Assembly: GCA_949130495.1 (NCBI GenBank)
Contig: OX422222.1
Span: 271,364,109-271,428,108 of the forward strand
Length of the DNA stretch: 64,000 nucleotides
Reading direction: 5' to 3'
Source: Sambucus nigra
Taxonomy: Eukaryota > Streptophyta > Magnoliopsida > Dipsacales > Adoxaceae
Shown here: piece by piece, positions 1 through 10,000 of the stretch
How the letters are laid out: each line of letters starts with the position of its first letter
Numbering within the stretch: the first letter of the stretch is position 1
Program-made: the position numbers and the translations under genes
Notes under the pieces: model-generated
Databases searched by the model: none
Seen by the model: only the letters and a program-made list of their open reading frames with translations
What the model was told of the DNA's origin: nothing

Positions 1-1140
1 AGAGAGAGCAGATGAGATCTATCTTAAGAAGAGGGTGACTCGCTTATATCTGGTAGAAGGGGAACTCTATAGGAAGGGATGCAATGAGAAGGCATTAAAG
101 TGTATAGAAAAAGGATACATAGAGACTATGTTGAAGGAGGAACATAAGACCTCTCATATAGGAGGTGCCAAGTTATAAGATCAACTGATGATGCTGGGAT
201 TCTACTAGCCCATAATGGAGGTTGACTCCATAAGCAATGTTAAGAAATGCAGGGCATCCCAAGTGCACAACAACATAACACATACCCCATCAGTGAGTCT
301 ATAAAGCGTAGAAGCTCCTTACCCCTTCCACACTTGGGCATTCAATCTGGTGGGAAGATCATCCCAGCATCTGATGGCAACGCCTTCATCATTATTGCCA
401 AAGAATTATACACTAAATGGGCGGAGGCAATCCCTCTAAGGAGCGTGACTACTCTGGTGGTGATCCAATTTATAAGGGAATATATCATATGCAGGTTTGG
501 TATTCACAAAGTGATTCTAACAGATAATGGGAAATAATTTGTGTGTAAAGAGATTGGACTCCTGACGGATAAGTATGAGATTGTACATAACAGCTCCACC
601 ATCTCATACCCAAAGGGAAAAGGCCAGGCAAAAGCTACAAAAAATATGTTGATCAATATTTTAAAGAAGATACTTGAGGTCATGCCAGGGGCTTGGGATG
701 AAAAACTATCGATGGTTCTTTGGGCCTACAAAACTTTAAAGAGGAAGCCGACAAGCTTTACTCCATTCTCACTGGTTTACGTGATCGAAGTTGTTCTACC
801 AATAGAGCTGGTAGTACCTACAAATAGGATTGCTCTAAGCAATGGCCTTATACTAGACCCCGAAACATGCAGTTTAAGGCTTTGGACGAGCACAGAGACA
901 AGGCCAAGAAAAATTTCAAGGTTTACACCTAGTAGCTGTCCAGGGCTTACGAGAACTTTGTCAAGCCCAAGTCATTTCAAGTAGGAGACTTGGTCCTACG
1001 TGCGTCCTTTCATCATCACTGCAACATGCTAGAATCAAAGTTCAAGCCCAATTAGTGAGGCCCCTTCGTGGTGAGAGGGGTGGGCAAGTAGGGTTACTGT
1101 CAGATATCGAAACCCAAGAGTGACTGCCTTCAATATATAA
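1..1140 (+). pseudogene. Tat-lineage Ty3/gypsy integrase remnant
   Basis: This is a broken 3' end of a retrotransposon pol gene. Integrase would join element cDNA to host DNA in the nucleus. The first ~180 bases translate to a zinc-binding-type segment (VEGELYRKG, then HKTSHIGG). The catalytic core follows from about 360 to 880, with the family signatures LYTKWAEAIPL, ICRFGIHKVILTDNG and MPGAWDEKLSMVLWAYKT. Of the D,D,E triad, the middle Asp is kept (LTDNG). The first Asp position reads Lys-Glu, and the Glu of the GQAEAT motif has become Lys (GQAKAT). A TAA follows the DNG motif at 535-537, and the tail after about 880 continues in another frame (AYENFVKPKSFQVGDLVLRA). No chromodomain is seen, as expected for Tat rather than chromoviruses. 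The start lies outside the window. The lineage call is by motif memory; inactivation is certain. Confidence 0.9.
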
Positions 1141-2291
1141 ATTGTAAGTGGCTAAAAAAATATTATGCCTAGTTTTTGTTAAGTTCCATTATTTTTGAAA
1201 GTTTGAATGTCCTTCTCTAATACAAGAAAAGTTTATTTTGTAAATATAGTAGAAAAATTCCTTGTAAATAGCATACAATACAAAAGAAATGAATAGTCGC
1301 TATTCTGATCATTACCTGATAACTTTTGCATTATTTATTTACCTGTTTTATGAGGTGGGTTCACTAGATTAACATTTTTTATTTGTTAAAAAGTAAGAAT
1401 AGTAACACTCTCTACTAGACTAGAAGATGGTCCATAACAAAAGAAAATTTCCTCATTATACTTTGGGGGTACATCCATCCCATAAGCAAAGTATAAGTGA
1501 GCAAAAGTTCCTATAGACGCAACAGTTTGAACATTCCTACAGACTAATAGGAGATAATTCTCCAAGTAATAATAAATAAATAAATAAATAAATAATTATT
1601 CAAAAAGTATTTCTTACAAACTTATAACCTGGAGAACAAGTTCTAACATCTCTTTTCAAGAAAGTAAATTTTATTTGCTAGTTCATATGGAAATGTGCAT
1701 GAGGGGATCTACCTCCCTCTCTAAGATGGTGACTTAGAAATTTTTTCACAAATTGAAAGTTCTCAAGTTAAAGTTTGGATCAAGGACCCCATAGACTAGG
1801 GACGCTTACTAAAAGAAAGAGATAAATAGTTATTCTCTTTTTACTCAGTTCCAATTTTTTTATTGTTCTTTATGTATCTGGGAAGGAGAAGGGGGTCAAA
1901 AATGTGTACGCACCAAGTACCTCGTAGTTAGAGTGCAAGCTTTAAAAAGACAACTTTCACATCTCACGTGCAAATACTCCACAGTTAGAGGGGCATCTCT
2001 AAAATGATAATTTTCCCAGATCATAGGCAAGTACCCTACAGAACACGGGGTATCTCTAATTAAGAAAATCTTCATAATAAATAGAGCATGTCATAGTAAA
2101 TAGATGCCAAAAGTATAGCAGAGGCAAGGAATAAAAAGACAGAATGGAAACAAACTAATAGTTTTCATTAAAGACAAGTAGTTCCTTACACACGTGGAAA
2201 GAAAAAAAATACAAAGCAAAGTCTATGTAGAAAAATAAACTATCCACTAGATTAAATAAAAAAATAAGTCTTGTTGCGAGCGCATGTCTGC
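1141..2291. other. Non-coding 3' region of the Tat-type element
   Basis: This AT-rich stretch lies between the integrase end and the convergent antisense gene. It has no coding signal on either strand. It holds an (AAAT)n run near 1571-1594 and a 57-bp tandem repeat at 1915-2085. Tat/Ogre elements typically carry a long non-coding 3' region here, so I read it as part of the element. Confidence 0.6.
1915..2085. repeat. Three-copy 57-bp tandem repeat
   Basis: Copies start at 1915, 1972 and 2029, exactly 57 bases apart. They share the pattern AARTACYY..ACAG/TAGTTAGAG followed by GCATCTCTAA-like sequence. Copies are clearly diverged. Short tandem repeats in the 3' untranslated region are a known property of Tat/Ogre retrotransposons. 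Confidence 0.7.
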
Positions 2292-2948
2292 CTAAGAAGG
2301 ACCTACCTCCTCAACAAACCGCTCCTCTAGACTGGCCATCTTGGCCTCGTCCTCAGTATCACAAGCCTCAAGCTTGGCCAACTTGGTTTGGAGTGACTGA
2401 ATCTGGCCCCTGATCCCAGCATCCTCAGCCTGATGCTGTTCCGACTACCTAGACGTGTGGAGTCTCATCATATTTCTAAATGGGACACTCAGAAAATAAT
2501 AAACCACTGTGTCAAGCCAGTCCAGATGAAAATGATAGAATCTCTGGAGATCATGAAGGGCCTAGAGAAATAATGTAGTCATGGTGCTGGTCAGATTAGC
2601 AGGCATAGTAGATAAGAAATCATGAAGATGACTAACGAGAGACTTCCGATTGAAGTCCGTGAGGATGTCAATGTTGTTCATACTCTGAGATATAAAAGTG
2701 TTAGGATAGTGCTCCAGGATCATCTCTAGCACTTCCCGCTCGTGCGTTCGGAACCTCGAAAGCAGCTCTGAATGCCATAGAGCACTCATAAAGTATCCAT
2801 GATCATCTACCTCGTTATCGTCATAGCCCGTATTCCAGGGCTCGAGTTTACAAAGAGGAATAAAGGAATCCTCGCCAGAGCTAACATCACCATCTGAGCG
2901 AGCAACCACAAAACTCTGCTCTTCTTCAGCAGGCTCACTAACCGGATC
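2292..2948 (-). pseudogene. Terminal exon of antisense gene in Tat-type element (coiled-coil C terminus)
   Basis: On the minus strand a splice-acceptor-like sequence (TCTCATCTTCAG) at 2949 opens a reading frame of about 218 codons that ends at TAG 2292-2294. It is continuous in one frame except for two in-frame stops. The N-terminal half is acidic (DPVSEPAEEE, SDGDVSSGEDS). The middle is a neutral region (YFMSALWHSELLSRFRTHER). The C terminus looks like a coiled coil (QIQSLQTKLAKLEACDTEDE, then MASLEERFVEE). It converges on the integrase remnant. Antisense genes between pol and the 3' LTR are known in Tat-lineage elements such as Grande. I infer this is a decayed member; the protein's function is unknown to me. 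Confidence 0.65.
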
Positions 2949-3046
2949 CTGAAGATGAGAAACATAAAAAATGATAATTCAGGAAGAAAAAAGAATAGAT
3001 CGATGAGTGTCTTTACTCAAATTAAAATAAGGAATAGAAAATTTAC

Positions 3047-4730
3047 CTCAATTCTCAAAGGGGTAAGTATGCTGCTGCTAAATCGAGAAGGCACCGCGTA
3101 ACCTTGAATACCAACCTAGTAGAGAATAGGCAAAGTTGGCATCAATATTTTTTAATTAGAAATGAAAATTTATAATAAAAAAGTTATAAGTAAATCAGGT
3201 ATGACAGTCTAATACCTGGGGAGTTCGCATTACAACACTCACAGGATGTCCCACAGAACTAGGGCAACCGCCTCACTAACTTGAAAATAAGGGAACAAGG
3301 GTGTGTGAGTGAGCATACTTACGACGTAAAAGTAAGAAGAAAAGTGGAAATAGAAAGGAAAGGAAGGTATGACAGTATAATACCACTCTTACAGTGACCT
3401 CCCCAAGATGTTCCACAACTATCGAAACAGTTGCAACACTAACCTGAAAACAAGGAAACAGGTAAGTGTTAACAAGAGCCACAAGTTTTGAAAGGTCTAG
3501 TATACCAAGTGATCACCTGGGAGGTCTAATCTGAGACACTAGCCAGAGGTCCTGCACTGGTGGGAGAAAATATAGCACTGACCTGAAGGGAAATGTTAGT
3601 AAACCCTTACACAGAAAATGCAAGTCAATAAAAATAGTATGCCACACATATTGGGGTTGTCTCCTCTGGGATACTGGACAAAGGTTCCAAAGGTCCAGGA
3701 ATTGGCACAGTGATAACCAGAGAACCAAGATATAGGTCTCGCGGATAGAGGGACCACATCTAAAAATATGTTAAAAATACTTTAAAGTTATTGTGCATAT
3801 AAGAAAAGGAAAAAAGTACATGTATAAAAAATAGGTGTACGAAAAGGAGTACTTGAGAAGTCACTCTTGCAGAACTCACAGTAGACCCCCCAGATAATGG
3901 GACTTCAACTATGCTGGCCTGAGGGCAACTGAGATTAGAAGAAGTATAAGTAAAAGGGTGGCACATAAATAACTACTCTTACACAAGAAATACATGGTAC
4001 TTGTGTGGTCATCTACTCAAGAATCAAGGTGGAACTAGTAGGTGATGCCTGGAGGGTTACTTTGCAGAACTCATTGTAGGTACCACGGATGAAGAGGACT
4101 CACTAACACCAACCTGTGAATAAAGGAAAAATATAAGCGCTGACGAATTACTCATATAGTGAAGAAAATATATCGAAGTTTAGTAAAGTTGAGTCAAAAT
4201 ACATACCGGCAGATGTGCTATATTGATGCTTCCAGCAGAGCCTATGAACTGTAAAGGTTACTAGAGAGGTAGCTGGAGAAGCAGCTAAAGAGGTAGTAAC
4301 ATTGGCCAGTTGAAATGCGAACAGACAACAACAAGACATGAGAACAAAATTTCAGAATAAACAAAAATAAACTAAGAAGATTAAAAATTACCTGAACCCC
4401 CCTCAAGAGAAGGAGGACAAAAGAGGACTACTAGCATTACTGATGCAATAATAGTGGCATGTTCATCACAAGATGGTTAGAAACAAACATAAATCAAGGA
4501 AATAGTTGATCCTAACAAGGATGAGCATGAGAATAATTGACCGCCTATGAAACACGCTCACTATAAGCAATGGTAAAGATCGACTGAGATGGAAGAGGGT
4601 GGATATGGGGCCAATTATCCATAGGCATGTAAACTCAGGACATAGGTATGAAAGGTGACAGGTCGGGGACAGTGACTCCAGTAAGTAACACCGTTACCCT
4701 AGTGGTGGAAGGGTTACGTGAAGACGAGCC
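3047..4730 (-). pseudogene. Array of small phase-0 exon-like blocks of the antisense gene
   Basis: Minus-strand blocks bounded by acceptor-like (pyrimidines then AG) and donor-like (GTAA/GTRA) sequences occur repeatedly. The clearest are 3853-3918 (66 nt), 3517-3582 (66 nt, one stop), 3393-3443 (51 nt) and 3047-3115 (69 nt), plus a weaker one at 4049-4113 (65 nt, stop, GC in place of GT at the donor). Further blocks lie near 4200-4320, 4385-4435 and from 4730 leftward. The clear blocks are multiples of three, open in phase 0, start mostly with Val-Ser or Val-Gly codons, and are rich in Ser, Thr, Val and Pro (for example ASIVEVPLSGGSTVSSARVTSQ is 22 residues; only parts are cited as key: VPLSGG, STVSSA). 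The 3047-3115 block joins in frame to the terminal exon at 2948. This looks like tandem exon duplication in an antisense gene. Confidence 0.55.
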
Positions 4731-4786
4731 CTGCAAGGAAGAAAGATAAGAACAACACAGACAACATAAAGATCGGATATACATAG

Positions 4787-5703
4787 TGTTGAAGAATTTT
4801 TAATTATGCAGAAAATATGAACAGATGTTTGGATTTGAGGCGTAATAGACTACTGTCCTTAAGGTGTTATTTGCCCCCACTCGTACAGAGTTTGCTAACG
4901 GGTCTAGGCAAATTACCTCCAAGATACAACAAATCCACGGGTTTATTCAAGTAGCAAACTTGAATAATAACCCACAGAACACTCTATGAAATTGGTAAGA
5001 AGAAATAATAGAGAGAAAGAGAATTTTCGGAATTAATTATGACAGGATTTTGCCTTCTATATATAGCCTCTTGTGGTGTCTGTTCATGAAGAGACACCAC
5101 ATCCAAAGGTCATTTAATCACGGCCCTTGGATATATAACTATATTTTTTAACGTTCCAGATTTGAACTAAAAGGATGCGACTGTACGGATTAATACTTAA
5201 CGAAGTGGCGCCAAAATCCGACGGTTCAGATCCACTCGCGCCATAATTATGTGTCATTTATTATGGATTTAATCTGGACCGTTTGATCTTTTGACGTTGT
5301 CAAAAATCAAAGGCTCCTACTGCTCCTCGCGACGATGCGTACGTGCGAAGTGCAAAGTGCGCCTCTAAAGCGCCCAAAGTGCCCTAAACGCCCAATCGCA
5401 CTTTCGCACACGTGCGCGCGCGCGCGCGCGCGTGTGCGTGTGCGTGTGCGTGTGCGTGTGCGGATGGTGCAAAGCACCATCCTTGGACCTAAGGTGTACA
5501 CTAGTAGCATACACTTCAATGCACACAAGTAATCTCTTATGACACAAAAGCATTTATTAACCCACTAACTTTTTCACACTTTTCCAATGTGGGACTTTGG
5601 TTTTCCCACTTCCCTTTGTCTTTTCCTATTCCAATTAATTGATGGTTTTAACCTTTCATTTTCTCTAACCATTAATACCCATTAATATTAAAATCATCCA
5701 ACA
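4787..5703 (-). mobile_element. Solo LTR (TSD CATAG) inserted in the Tat-type element
   Basis: The insert reads TGTTGGATGATTTTAATATT at its minus-strand start (5703) and ends ...TTCTTCAACA at 4787, giving TG...CA ends. The 5-bp direct repeat CATAG flanks it at 4782-4786 and 5704-5708. A TATA-like GCTATATATAG lies on the minus strand near 5060-5070. No internal domain accompanies it, so it is a solo LTR left by recombination. The start resembles Ty1/copia LTRs, but the lineage is uncertain. Confidence 0.85.
5414..5463. repeat. CG/TG alternating dinucleotide tract
   Basis: About 50 bases alternate purine and pyrimidine: a (GC)n core, then TGTGCG units. It is far more GC-rich than its surroundings and lies inside the solo LTR. 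Open frames across it (Arg-Ala and Thr-His repeats) are low-complexity artefacts. Confidence 0.85.
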
Positions 5704-5764
5704 CATAGAATACTTATACAAAAAAATATGGAAGAATTAATAATTCCAAATACATCTGAAAGCC

Positions 5765-6187
5765 TGACAGAAGAACTACCCACCACAGAAAAGGCCGGAG
5801 GTGGGGAAGTATGACTAGGAAGAACGGTTCTCTACAATCACATAGAAATAAAGACATCAAGATATGTTAAAAAAGATGACATGTTAGAATAACTAAGAGG
5901 AGTGTACGCTTACCTGGATAGAGTGAGATGACACAAAAGAGTTCCTCGTGGTAGTGGGAAACTCAGAATATAGCTGCAAAAAGCAAAAAAGAAGAAAAAA
6001 TAAGCTATGTCAGTAAAATGTTACAAGAAAAGGAAAGAAGAAAGCAATAGTTGATAGGGAGGAAGTAATGAAACTCTTTAGCCAGACCCAAATAAGAGAC
6101 CACCATGGAATTCCTCTCCCTGGGAAAGGGTGCTTGGACAAGAGGTGTAGGTGAAGGATCACTCGCTCTAATAGAAGAAGCTTGCAA
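5765..6187 (-). pseudogene. Upstream exon-like blocks of the antisense gene
   Basis: Beyond the solo LTR the exon-like pattern continues on the minus strand. The best block, 5914-5973, is 60 nt and phase 0, with a good acceptor (TTTTTGCAG) and donor (CAG/GTAAGC). It reads LYSEFPTTTRNSFV... and is Ser/Thr-rich. A second block near 5765-5830 encodes SPPPAFSVVGSSS-like sequence. A third at about 6075-6165 begins after TTCTTCTATTAG and encodes SDPSPTPLVQAPFPRE. The solo LTR therefore sits inside a former intron of the antisense gene (inference). No start codon was identified with confidence. Confidence 0.5.
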
Positions 6188-6212
6188 AATATCACGAAGA
6201 CAAAAATGAATT

Positions 6213-6545
6213 CACTGCACAAAAAATAACAATCTGGCACGGAGTAAACTGTTCCAGATAAAATCTGGCAGGATTTTGAACTGTGCCAGAATTAGGTGTT
6301 CCAAAATGGCCATTTTTTTCTGGCATAGTTTGAAAGTATGCCAGATTTGGCCAAACAGGAATACTCTGGTACACTTTTAAATCATGCCAAAATTTGATAT
6401 TTCTGGCACACTTTTGTCACTCTTAATAACTGTTCCACATTGAGCACATTTTGGTACACTTTTAACATATTCAAAATCGTGCCAAATTTTGATACACTTT
6501 TTGAACGGTGTTGAACTGTGCCAAATTTTTGGATTAAAAAAAATT
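6213..6545 (+). mobile_element. CACTA-like terminus with subterminal repeats (copy 1)
   Basis: The terminus begins CACTGCACAAAAAATAAC after a possible 3-bp target site ATT. It is followed by about 330 bp dense in TGGCAC / GTGCCA motifs in both orientations, interspersed with T-rich spacers (TTTGATACACTTTT, AACTGTGCCAAATTTT). Short inverted subterminal repeats beside a CACTA/CACTG end are the hallmark of the CACTA (En/Spm) superfamily, where they bind transposase. The first 30 bases resemble the terminus at 15263. No transposase and no opposite terminus were found. Confidence 0.55.
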
Positions 6546-6549
6546 ATTT

Positions 6550-7026
6550 GAAAATAAATTGCGAATGTCGCGCATTGTTGATAAACTAATGTACATACAA
6601 ACTTCAAAATATTACAATTATTAATATTTCACAAACCAAAAAAAATTGGACAGCATTTCCTCTATTTTGTAGACATTCTAAAACCTGCTAATATAAAACC
6701 TTGTAATGTAAAGCCCTCACGGCTATAAAATATAACAATAAAATTACAAAAGCCTGCACATCCATAAAAGTAAATAATAAAACTACAAAAGCCCGTATGA
6801 CCATAACAAACAAAAATAGAATCTTGAATATTAACGACATTAAATAAATAATCCTTTTGTTGTAAACCATTGAGTTTTTCGTGTGTTCCACGTGAATAAA
6901 ATCTAATGATAAAATGTTATCTTGCGAAAAAATAGGATACAAAAAAGAGATGATATTAGTAACCAAGTAATTTAAAAAAAAATCTTATTCAAGCTGAAAA
7001 AATGCATATATGAGTTATAATTATAT
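6550..7026 (+). repeat. ~470-bp shared module, copy 1
   Basis: This non-coding block is homologous to 15950-16430. Shared landmarks occur in the same order: TTGCGAAT, CAAAAAAAAATTGG, CAAAAGCCCG...CCATAA, GTTCCACGTG, AGGATACAAAAAA, AGTAACCAAGTAGTTT-like sequence, and GCATATATGAGTTATAATTAT. In both places it lies between a CACTA-like subterminal region and a satellite array. Confidence 0.8.
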
Positions 7027-7064
7027 CCCTAAACTCTAAACCCTAAACCCTAAACCCGAAACCC
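7027..7064 (+). repeat. Interstitial telomere-type repeat (CCCTAAA)n
   Basis: Five heptamer units, CCCTAAA with two single-base variants (CTCTAAA, CCCGAAA), followed by CCC. This is the plant (Arabidopsis-type) telomere sequence. It lies exactly between the ~470-bp module and the first satellite monomer, and is absent from the second module copy. Confidence 0.85.
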
Positions 7065-10000
7065 ATATTCTCAAATCGGAAGTCTTATGACTACATGGTC
7101 AGTTCCTACAAGTTACATTATTCCCATGCGAGGTGTTAGTACCTCATACAGGGCCGTTTGAAGAGTGGTTTGAGTTTGCACCCTCAAATGACATGTTTTT
7201 AAGCATAATATAAATATTTTCAAATTATCATCATATTCTCAAATCGGGAGACCCAAGACTACGCAGTTCGTTCCTATAAGTCACATTGGTCTCGTGCAAA
7301 GTGTTCGTGCCTCTTACAGGACCGTTTGAGGGCTAGTTTAGGTTTTTACCCTTTAACGTCTTATTTTTAAGCATAATCTAGATATTATAAATTATCTTCA
7401 TATTCTCAAATCGAGAGACTCGTGACTACGCGATCAACTCCTATGAGTTACATTAGTCCCATGCGAGGTATTACTGCCTCTTACGGGGCCGTTTGAGGAG
7501 TGGTTTGAGTTTTCACCCTCAAATGGCATATTTTTAAGCATACTCTAAATATTATCAAATTACTGTCATATTCTCAAACCAGGAGACCCGTGACTACGCG
7601 ATCAGTTTTTACAAGTTACGTTGGTCCCGTGAGAGGTGTCCATGCCTCTTATGGGACCGTTTAGGGACTAGTTTAAATTTTCACGCTTTAACGGCTTGTT
7701 TTTAAGCATAATCTAGATATTTTCAAATTGTCATCATATTCTAAAAATGAGAGACGCATGACTATGAGGCCAGTTCCTACGAGTTACATTGGTCCAGTGC
7801 GAGGTGTTCACGGCTCTTAAGGGGCCGTTTGGGGGCTAGTTTGGGTTTTCACCCTTTAAAGGCTTATTTTTAAGCATAATACAAATGTTTTCAAATTATC
7901 GCCATATTCTCAAACTGGGAGACCCATGACTACGCGGTCAGTTACTACAAGTTACATTGGTCCATTGTGAGGTGTCCATGCCTCTTACGAGGCCATTTGG
8001 GGGCTAGTTTGGGTTTTCACGTTTTAACGGCTTATTTTTAAGCATAATCCATATATTTTCAAATTATCATCATATTATCAAAATGGAAGACACGTGACTC
8101 CGCGATCAGTTCTTACAAGTTACATTGGTCTCGTATGTGGTGTTCATGCCTCTTACGGATCTGCTTGAGGAGTGGTTTGAGTTTTCATCCTCAAATGACA
8201 TGTTTTTAAGCATAATCTAATTATTTTCAAATTATCTTCATATTCTCAAACTGGGAGACTAGTAACTACGTGATCAGTTACTACAAGTTACGTTGGTCGC
8301 ATGTGAGCTGTCCATGCCTCATACAGGACCGTTTGGGCGCTAGTTTGAGTTTTCACCCTTTAACGGCTTATTTGTAATCATACTCTATATATTTTTGAAT
8401 TATCGTCAAATTCTCAAATTGGGAGACGCGTGACTACGAGGTTAGTTCCTACGAGTTATATTGGTCCAGTGCGAGGTGTTCATGGTTCTAATGGGACCGT
8501 TTGGGGGCTAGTTTAGGTTTTCACCCTTTAACGACTTATTTTTAAGTATAATCTAGATATTTTCAATTTCTCATCATATTCTCAAACCGAGAGACCCGTG
8601 ACTATGTAGTCTGTTCCTACAAGTTACATTGGTCCAGTGCGAGGTGTGCATGCCTCTTATAGGGCCGTTTGGAGGCTAGTTTGGGTTTTTACCCTTTAAC
8701 TATTTGTTTTTAAGCATAATACATATATTTTCAAATTATCGTCATATTCTGAAACTAGAAGACTAGTGACTCCATGATCAGTTCCTACAAGTTACATTGG
8801 TCACATACGTGGTGTTCATGCCTCTTACGGAGCCGTTTGAGGAGTGGTTTGAGTTTTCACCCACAAATGACATGTTTTTAAGCATAATCTAATTATTTTC
8901 AAATTATCTTCATATTCTCAAACCAGGAGACTCGTAACTATGCGATCAGTTCCTATAAGTTACGTTGGTCGCGTGCAAGATGTTCATGCCTCATACGGGA
9001 CCGTTTGAGGGCTAGTTTGAGTTTTCACTATTTAACGACTTATTTTTAAGCATAATCTAGATATTTTTACATTAGTATCATATTCTCAAACATGGATACT
9101 CGTGGCAATGTGGTCAGTCAATACAAGTTACATTCGTCTAGTGCGACGTGTTCATGCCTTTTACGAGGTCGTTTGGAGGCTAGTTTGGGTTTTCACCCTT
9201 TAATGGCTTGTTTTTAAGCATAATCTAGATATTTACAAATTATGATCATATTATCAAATGGGGAAACTTGTGACGATAGAAATAGTTCCTACAAGTTACA
9301 TTAGTCCCGTACGAGGTGTTCATGCCTCTTACGGGGACTTTTGGGGTGTAGTTTGAGTTATCACCCTTTAACGCCTTTTTTAAGCATAATCTAGATATTT
9401 TCAAATTATCGTCATATTGTCAAATCGGGAGACCTGTGACTATGTGGTCAGTTCCTTAAAGCTACATTGGTCTAGTGCGAAGTGTTCATGCCTCTTACAG
9501 GGCCGTTTAGGAGCTAGTTTGGATTTTCACCCTTTAACGACTTATTTTTAAGCATAATCTAGATGTTTTCAAATTATCATCATATTCTCTAATCGGTAGA
9601 CCCATGACTACGCTATTAGTTCTTATAAGTTACATTGGTCCCGTACGAGATATTCATGCATCTAACGTGGTCGTTTGTGGAGTGGTTTGAGTTCTCACCC
9701 TCAAACGCATGTTTTTAAGGATAATCTAAATATTTTCAAATTATCATGATATTCTCAAACTAGGAGACTTGTGACTACGCGATCAGTTCCTACAAGTTAA
9801 GTTGGTCCCGTGCGAGGTGTCCATGCCTCTTACCGGATCGTTTGGCTGCTAGTTTGAGTTTCACCCTTTAACAACTTGTTTTAAGGATAATCTGCATATT
9901 TTTAAATTATCGTCATATTTTGAAATCGGAAGACCCATGACTACGTGGTCAGTTCATACAAGTTACATTGGTCCAATGTGAGGTGTTCATGCCTCTTACG

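Noticed and set aside
5307..5553. Overlapping frames on both strands rich in Arg-Thr, Arg-Ala or Thr-His.
   Set aside because: They are translations of the CG/TG dinucleotide tract in the solo LTR.
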